Of a stretch of 64,000 nucleotides of DNA, positions 13,101 to 22,100 are shown in pieces. Position 1 is the first letter of the stretch; every line of letters starts with the position of its first letter. Source of the DNA: Deroplatys truncata. Its lineage: Eukaryota > Arthropoda > Insecta > Mantodea > Mantidae. Made by a program: the position numbers and the translations under genes. The notes under the pieces are model-generated. The model saw only the letters and a list, made by a program, of their open reading frames with translations, was not told the DNA's origin and ran no database searches. Where the stretch lies: positions 53,194,067 to 53,258,066 of the forward strand of contig CM060983.1 in the NCBI GenBank assembly GCA_030765065.1. The letters are read 5' to 3'.

Positions 13101-16100
13101 TGGTTTCAAGATGACGCCGTTTCGTTGCTGGTTTGGGCCTGCTGAATGCTAGGAACTAATTTCAATGGAAGCAGTGACAAGTTTATTTATCAATCATGAG
13201 ACAATCACATTATTCAAGTGCAAACAGAAATAATCATGTGAGTTCCAATAAATATTAGTCTGCAAACTAATTCATAAATTAACATGTTTAAACACACTGT
13301 ACTATATCTTCATTATCCACAAACCTCACTGTTGTTCAAACAAAACTGTCTGTAATTCAATTCCATTTCTGAGATATTTCAAAAGTGGCTTAAAATATGC
13401 AAACTCCAAAAGCTTCAATAAACAGTGAACCACGAATTAACTGTTGAGATAATGTATATTTTCTAAGAGCAGATGTGCAGACATCTCTTCCTTAAATTTA
13501 CCTACCAGAGCTGATGTTCAAAATGCTGTTTATGGCTCAACTTTACCTTGATGCGCAATTTCTTCTACGTCCAACATCTGTGGCATATTTTTTCGAAATA
13601 CAGCATCACATTCTTTGGTGTAATATGTATTTAAAATTATTTATTTGGATGATTTCTTGTTGGAAAAGGATTTATTAACATAATTTAAGCCTTATAATTA
13701 TTTATTTACATACTGAGCATGTAGCCATATAGAAGAATGCAGGGCAGCCAAATTCTCCATCTTGCATCATTCAAAGTAATGCAGCCAATACTTTTTTGTC
13801 ACTAAATTACACTAAGTATATAATTATATACATTGCCCCTAAATTATGCTGACTAGCTATGTACACTAAACACTAAGTCGTTAATTTAACTACGCCTAAC
13901 CTAAACTTTAACTAAAACTAATCACCACACCACGGGTTAGACCTATGTCTCCCATTAGTTCCTGGAAAGGGTGTGCTGAATGGTTTTGGTGTCAGGATGC
14001 CACAAATACTAACAATTGTGAGCATCTAGGTGTTCTCTGTATCACTGAGGTAAACGACAGATCCGTCTTATTAATTGGATGAGCTTTTTCTAAATGTTTT
14101 ATTATTTGCAAGAATTTCTCCACAAACATGCAAACCTTGCTTCTCACACTATAATAAACTCTACTTCACTACATCACTGTGATTGTAAACCCTGAGAGAA
14201 AGCATGGTCAGAACTTTTCAAAATGGCTGGCTGCTAATCGCTTCCAGATTGTTGTGCACATGTATGGGAATCTTTTTCAGAGGTTGGCTACGGTCGTGAC
14301 AAATGAAGCACATATTGGCTACTATGTGAGAAGCAATAAAACCAATAGTCATCAGTCATTTTAATCTGCTTGTGCATACGCATTAGATAACCTTCGGACT
14401 TAGAAAATTTCTTGTGTCTCTTGAGTGACCTGTTCGAAAGTATCTCTGCTGTTTATGTATCAATAACTAATATATAGGTTAATATACAGTGCAGTCATTT
14501 TAAGGTGAGGCCACAGACCAGCTATAAGCGTAGCATGCTGTACTGCAGTGACCTCGGTACTTTTCTGATGTGCAACTGGCGACACATGACGTGTTCAAGG
14601 TTATCTTTATCAGCTGTACTATAGTCACTGCTTTGTGTTCGTGCTGTAAAGAGAGTTTTGCCTTAAGCATCTCAAATGTGAAAGTTTATCTGTGTTGTGT
14701 GTGATTTGGTTAAGAATGTTATGTCTTGTTATTAGTCCACTGCAATGCCTGCCGATAAATTCACGCTTGAACAATGAATTTTTATGCACAATACATATAT
14801 AAAAACCGAATCATGTAGACAGATGTGTAGACAAGTTCAGCAGAAATTTCCTGGTATTCCAGTTCCAGGTAGGGAAACTGTTAAGACATCTGGTTAATAA
14901 AATTAGGACAACGGGATCACTAAACCTAAGAAGTGAAAATGAGATATTCTAATGGAGGAAAAAATTGGTGCACTCTATTTGTGGGGAACCCTAAAAATAA
15001 AGTTTATAGGAACAATCCTCACACCATAGACAAACTTAAGTACAATATAAAAACAGAGAATATGAATATTATGCAAGAAGAACTTTTGCATGTGAATGAA
15101 AATTTCATCCGATGATACCAGGAATATCTCACGCACATGGACATCGCTTATAACAAGGTTAGTACTCTAAGAGTGGTGTGCACCAACCTGGAATAAGCTC
15201 TACTTTCGTAGTAAACTACTATTTAAGTCAACACTCGGCGACTTCCATGCGAGAGTAAACTACTTCCGAAGAATTTTACTCCTTTCAGATACTCCCAGAT
15301 TAAATTATCGTAGAAGTAAATGTCGGAGAGCACCATCATGTTGTATGTTACTACGGAATTAAATAGAGCACAAATATAGGTTACAATTTACTCTTGCTAC
15401 CTGGATGGAGTAACTAACCTGTCGATTGAACTAGAATACTGTATTGTATTTGTAGGAAGATATTTTTGACGCGTTCATGGATTACTTAGATAACATTGAT
15501 GGTCTCGATGAAGAAAACAGCGATTACTTAGGTTACATTGATGATCTTGACGGAAAAAAAAAAAACAGAAATGTGATAGGCTATGCGAGAACCATATGAT
15601 ACTTAAACAGTTATACAGAGAGAAAGTTCAATGAACATTTCCACAAAACTCACACACAAATTCAGCTCTATAATCCAAATTGCAATTATTGTTATGCATA
15701 CTATAAGTGTTTCGTACTGGACCGGAATATTTCAGAAGCTTGAGCCGGCATTACAATGCATTTAACGTAATGTGACAGTCTTACACTGTATTAAATGGAG
15801 ATATTTAGATTTGACTTAACGTGATGTAACTTAAAAGTTTGGCATCAAACTTCTCCTTCCCGTTACGTCAAGTTTGATTTCACATGGTAATTAGAACCAA
15901 TCAGTACTAGATCGAAGTAATAAAAGAACTATGAATCAAGAATCATTCCCATTAAGTTAAGTGCATGCCAATTATACCTTTAGGTTACCAGAATTTTCAT
16001 GTCACGTTAAGTAAAGTTCATCGTAATTCCGGTATTACAAGCAAGTTTATAAATAAACGTTCACCACGTGTCTGCTGGCCGTATATTTCACTGCGTTGTT

Positions 16101-19100
16101 AGAGCGCTTTTGAGGTTAAGAACAAGGTACCTACACATATAAATATACATGAGTGTTAAGAAAATAAAAGGCAATTCTTCTTCACTTTCACACATTTCCC
16201 ACACATTGTGTGAGGAATTGACTGCACGCATGTTACTATTTTGTACCCATCCGTGAATATGGTGAACTTTTCCGAAATCAGAAAGGGTATTTCTCTATCA
16301 ACACGCAAGTAATCTGCGGTGCAAAGTGAAGATTAGAAACATTGTTTCCAGAATTTTAAGCTGCTCTTCAGTATGTTTCTCGTCGCTAGAATTATTAAAC
16401 TCGTCAATCACGACTTTCCAGCATCTTTATAACACGTTTGGCTGTTTTGCATTACTTGGGTCCTCATTGAAAACGTTAATAAATGTAACCTCCTGTGAAT
16501 CAGGAACCTAAGCTTATATAAAACCAAACCCTAACCTAACCTTCTGTAAATCAGAAATGTAAAAAAAAAAAAACTAATGAACCTAAAATAAAAAGTAATA
16601 AGGAACGCACGTTGCGAGTGTTGGGGGTATCTCACTGGCTTTGAAGACCAACGTAATCCAGGTTATCACACGTTTTTTACACTCATATTGTTTAAATGGA
16701 TTTTCTTTATTTCTACCAACACACATTTATCTCTTTCGCTGACATTTCTCCCCTTTTCTTATCGCACATAACCTTATTCATGATTGCATCAAGTAAATCG
16801 CGCAAACAAAACAATACCTTCAGGAGTAATAAGCTCTTACTTCCGTAGTCGTAACTAAAAGAGTAAATTGTAATTGCGCTCTCCAACATTACTTTCGGGG
16901 TAAATTGCTCCCGTAGTAACCTACTTCCATAGTGGGGACTTCTTTAGTAAACGTTACTTCTGAAGCAATTTACTCCAACATGGTGCACACCACCCATAGT
17001 GCATGTTACTGTCAGTCATGAGTAGGGTTAGGATTTTTATGATAGGGCATATATTTTTTGGTAGGACTGACATGCTCCTTAAATACATATAAATGCTTCT
17101 GATGAAACAGCGAAATGAATTAACCTAGTTTGTTAAGTCATATTTTTGCATATATGGCCATTTCTCTCTGATAGAGCATATTTTAGTAAGTAAATGGTCA
17201 TATTCGTAATATTTTCACTCTTTCAAGAAGAAAAGAACTTTCTCATGCAATTTATTTATTACGTGTTACATTTCCCAGAATTGCGCACCTCATTTTGTTT
17301 CCTGGAAAATGGCAAGTATCTACATTCCTTCCCTGTTTCCTTTGAATTCACAATATGGACTTCACCCTTACGCATCAGTGAGTTTGTGTAAGCTATTGTT
17401 ACTCTATGAACAGGTATCGGATTAAGTCATTCTGGACTCTGGACTGCAGACAAGTGTCTAATTCACTCATTGTGTTATTCAGTCTCATTGAAGTCGTAAG
17501 CGTGTGCAGTACAGTTCAGAAAAAATGCCTAAAGTGAAGCAAAATGTTCAAGTAAAACTAAAAAAGTGTGTGTCTCAATAAAGTATTTTCAAGTGATGGT
17601 AAAATACTCTATTGTAAACTGTGCGACGTAAGAGTAACTGCGGAGAAGTCATTTAATGTTCAGCAGCATGTGGCAACAGATAAACACAAACGTGGAGTAC
17701 AACGGATTGAAAATGAAGAAACACTACAGCAAATGCTCCTAGGGGAATCTCGCCAATCTTATTCACCATTCTGCGAAGAACTTTGTACAGCTTTCCTTTG
17801 TGCTGATATTCCCTTAAGTAAACTAAACCATCCAAAATTTTGTGAATTCTTAGAAAAATACACAGGCAAACCTCTTCCTGATTCTTCCACATTAAGAAAG
17901 AACATTGTCAGCCGAAGCTACGAAAAAACAATACAACAAATCAGACAACAGCTCGTAAATAAAAAAATTTGGTTATCAATTGATGAAACTACAGACTCTA
18001 TGGTAAGATATATTGCAAATGTCATTGTGGGAACTTTGAAAGAAGATGGTCCAGGCGAAAAGTTTCTAATAAACTGTGAACATTTAGAAAAAGTAAATTT
18101 TTCCACCATTTCTAAGTTGTTCGACAGATCTATGGGTGCCATATGGCCCGAAGGTGTTAAGCATGACAATGTACTTCTCTTTGTAACGGATGCTGCACCT
18201 TATATGGTGAAAGCTGCCGATTCTCTAAAGGCATTGTACAATATGGTGCATGTGACTTGTTTAGCTCATGCCTTGCACCGAGTTGCAGAGGAGATTCGTA
18301 GTAAATTCAGTGACGTTGACAAATTTATTGGATGTGTCAAAAAGATATTTTTGAAAGCCCCTTCACGTGTTGTAGCATTTAAGTTGTTAGCTCCAGACAT
18401 TCCCTTGCCACCATCTCCCATTTTGACAAGATGGAGGTCCTGGGTTGATGCCTGCAACTATTACTGCCAGAACTTCAACGTTGTGAAAAGCATCATTGAT
18501 TCATTCGATAGCAGTGAAGCTACTTCAATTGGACTAGCTCAAGAATTAATGTCTAATGGTGAAATTTCAGGCAAACTTTCATACATAAAATCAAATTTTG
18601 GATATATTCCAGCTGTCATAACTGATTTGGAGGGATCAGAAGTGCCACTGGTGAAGCAGATAAAACAAGTGAAAAAATTGTGAATAAATTAGAGGGTGTT
18701 TGTGGTAAAGTGGGAAAAGAAGTGTCAAAGAAAATGGAAAAGGTGTTAGAAAAAAACGAAGGGTATCACACTGTGTTCCATTTTAATGATTTTGTTGGGT
18801 GAAAAGTTCTCTCTTAATCATTCAGATTTAGATTCAAATGATATTGTTCATTTTAAATATGCTCCTCTTGTGTCAGCTGAAGTAGAAAGGAGCTTTTCGA
18901 ATTACAAGGCTTTGTTGGCTGACAATAGGAAATCTTTTTCATTTGAAAATTTGCACAAGGTCTTCATTGTGTATTGCAACTCAGAGCTTATATGAAGTAG
19001 AATGAGGATGTAAAACGCACATAGGTTCCTATAATGTTAATAAAAATCATACTGGAATGTCAAATTGCATAGTTTAGCTTGCTTCTCATGTGCATTTTAT

Positions 19101-22100
19101 TCTCAAATAAATAGTTCATTATCAAAATTGACTTACTAATTTATTTTACAGTAGAAATTTTACCTCATTTTAATATTATTAGGTCATATTTATTATGTTA
19201 TTGTGCATATTTTGGTAAATGTTTGGTCATAACAGTATATTCTTTTGTGCATATTATGGTGATTTTTAGGACATAAATATCCTAGCCCTAGTCATGAGTA
19301 AGTGATGCAGGAGTCATGGAGGAAAAAACCCTCAGTGTAATACACAGTGTGCAGAGCATGCATATGCTTGAACCATGACCTCACCATAAAATGACTACAC
19401 TGTACTATAAATAGCACGGGTGATGGAAGACTTCAGTATTTGGAGATTAAAAGAAAATGCTCACTATGCTGATATTCATGTTTTTAAATAGGGCAAATCT
19501 GCTCTTAGAGCTCTTTGTGAAAAATGGTTATAAAAGCAATAGGAAAGTGAATAAATTAACTTAAGAGTGAGTTTAGAAGTGGATGTGATCTCTTCAATAG
19601 CTGGTGCCAAACTGGCCTCCCCCTTTTAGGCGTTTTACTTTTATAGGCAATTCACATTATGAACAAAACAAACTTAGCCATTTTATCCCTAAATCACATG
19701 CAAAGTGGGAACTGCGAACCTAAATGAAAAGGTGAAATCCGCTAAATATGTGATCTGTGGTTGTTACTAGAATTTCTTCTTCTTCTCCTTCGTTTAGTGT
19801 TGCCGCTGACAAAAACGCAATGCATTCATAGTAAGAAAGACTATCCACCAAAATTGTAATTTTTTTATTCATTTTGTGAAAGTTTGTTATATTAATATGT
19901 TACTTCTAATAAATAAAGAAGTTCCTTTACTGTAACAGTGGTAGATAGTTAACGCAAGCTTACATAAAGAGAAACCTAACCAAAGGCTAACTTTCCGTGA
20001 ATTCAGAAACGTAAGCTTATATAAAAAAAAAAACTAAACCTAAACGCCCAACCTAAACTCGCTTCGCTCGAGTGCTTTGATGTAACCACTGATAACTAAT
20101 TAAAATAAGGTTATATATATACATATATACAAAAAAAACTAACCTCCCGTGAATCAGAAACCTAAACTTCGCTCGCTTGCTTTGATGTAACCACTGGTAA
20201 CAAATTAAAACAAGGTTTTTTTATATATATAAATATAAAAGTAAATCAGAAACCTAAGCTTATATAAAAAACCTGATGTGTTACACTCACACGACTTTCT
20301 CTACTCTTGTACAAAGTATTTTTACAAACGCTTATTCTCCATCTAGTTCATGTTAATCGGGATAAACATTTGCAAACTCTATCTTATTGCTAATTTTCTT
20401 GTAGATGTAGGGAAAAATATATTTACAAGGGCAATATAGAAAACAATAGCCTTTAAGCACATACATATCTCTTAATAGCTGGTTGCTAGATGCAGCACCA
20501 TTCCCTTTGCCACAGATTATAACTCTTTGCATATCCAAGACAAAAAAATGAATAACAAATTCCCATTTGAGAAAATAAGTATTGAAATATTTAAGGGAAT
20601 AACAAGCAATATCTCGAAAATGGTTCACTCAACAAAAAAAATGTATATGACATAAATTGTGTATTTTAACGCGATCTACATTTTTTGTGTAGTAAAATTT
20701 TGTCTATCTCTTATGGTTTACCAGTTATGCAAAAGTCGTTCACAATAAAGAATACTTTTGGAGACATTCCCAGAAAATTCAAGATATACATTTTATTTGT
20801 CCTAAAAATATCTTAAACATATGATATTTTAATCAAAATCGTTAAGAGCCATTTTTGAGAAAATTAAAATTTTCAAAAAATCTTCCTTGTAAAGGGTAGT
20901 CTGGGGTGGGGGGATTTTCTTGAAAACCTTCGTGTCGCATCCTTGGAAGATACTGAACCCAAATACCAAGTTTGGTGCTTATCCGACTGTTCGTTTCTGA
21001 GTTATGCTGTTCACAGACACACACACATGGACATGTTTCCAAAAATGCTTTTTTTGGATTCAGGGGGTCTCAAAACATGTATTTCCGGTGAAATCTCGAT
21101 ATCAAAATTTTGGGTGGAATACAATACTTCCCCTACTTACTATACGTAGTAGAGAAAGTAAAAAGAAACTAAACCTAACCTAAATTCTCGTGAATCAGAA
21201 ACCTAAACTTAGGAACGCAACTGCTACGCTCCTCTCCTTCTAAAAAACATCCCTCGGCTATGCTTTGAGGCTGAGGGCCCTCAATCCCTCGGCTACGCCT
21301 TGAGGCTGAGTATCTTACCGGCTCTGGCAGCAGTAGCTATTCATATGTTGCCATCATTGCGTTAAAGCTAGCGTATGACGCAGAGTGACATCTGTTGAGC
21401 TAGCGTACGACATAGAGTGACATCTGTTGGACATATAACACATCATTTTCATCACTAAGGAAGAGGATTAAAAGCAGATTGTCGTTATGTCAAATTTCTA
21501 TATAGTTATGGAAAAACTGAGAATTTAAATAGCGTACTCCTCTGGTTGAACAATCCATAACATCTCAAAACATGGCTTTTGGAAGTTAGCCTGTGATGGC
21601 TCTGGAATTTTGAAGGAAGGACAAAATTTGTCAAATTTGTTCTCATGTCATTCTTTCAGAATTGGTGCTTTAATATGGAGTTTAAATACTATATATAGCT
21701 AATCATGCTTAATAATGGAGAAAGTGTCACCTGTAACTGTCTCAGTTACCACCAATACTTGAACAATTTCTCACTAGTAGTTTTTAAAACATCAAACATC
21801 CAATTATATGATCCCAACATTAAAATATTATCTTGGAGTGTTTTATTTGAAGTAATTTCTCTCTGGCTCTAAAATAAACATTGCTGAAGTTTCACTGAAG
21901 CTATGTAGGTTAGAGGCTATTCCTTATTTTTACATATGCTAAAATGTAGAGCACTAAGATAACTGAAGGGTATACGTGCAGAAGGGAGCAAGGAACATTT
22001 AATAAATTTTATTGGGGAGCTTTTTTAATAAACAAAATAGCCTTTTCTTACAAAGTGCAATGATTTGGGTAAGTTGCTCTTACGGGGTCCCCGACAGTGA

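Larger units (their letters stand above)
14487..19402. mobile_element. Deleted mariner element (outer shell of a nested cluster)
   Basis: Termini CAGTGCAGTCATTTTAAGGT and CAGTGTAGTCATTTTATGGT are inverted and flanked by TA (14485-14486 and 19403-19404). The shell proper is only about 0.8 kb. The rest is a TIR element at 15166-17000 and a hAT element at 17023-19290 inserted into it. Its own coding remnant is at 14744-15165. Confidence 0.85.

Noticed and set aside
16520-16545. Interstitial telomeric repeat (CCTAA)
   Set aside because: Only two or three units within a longer dispersed motif; too short to call telomeric.
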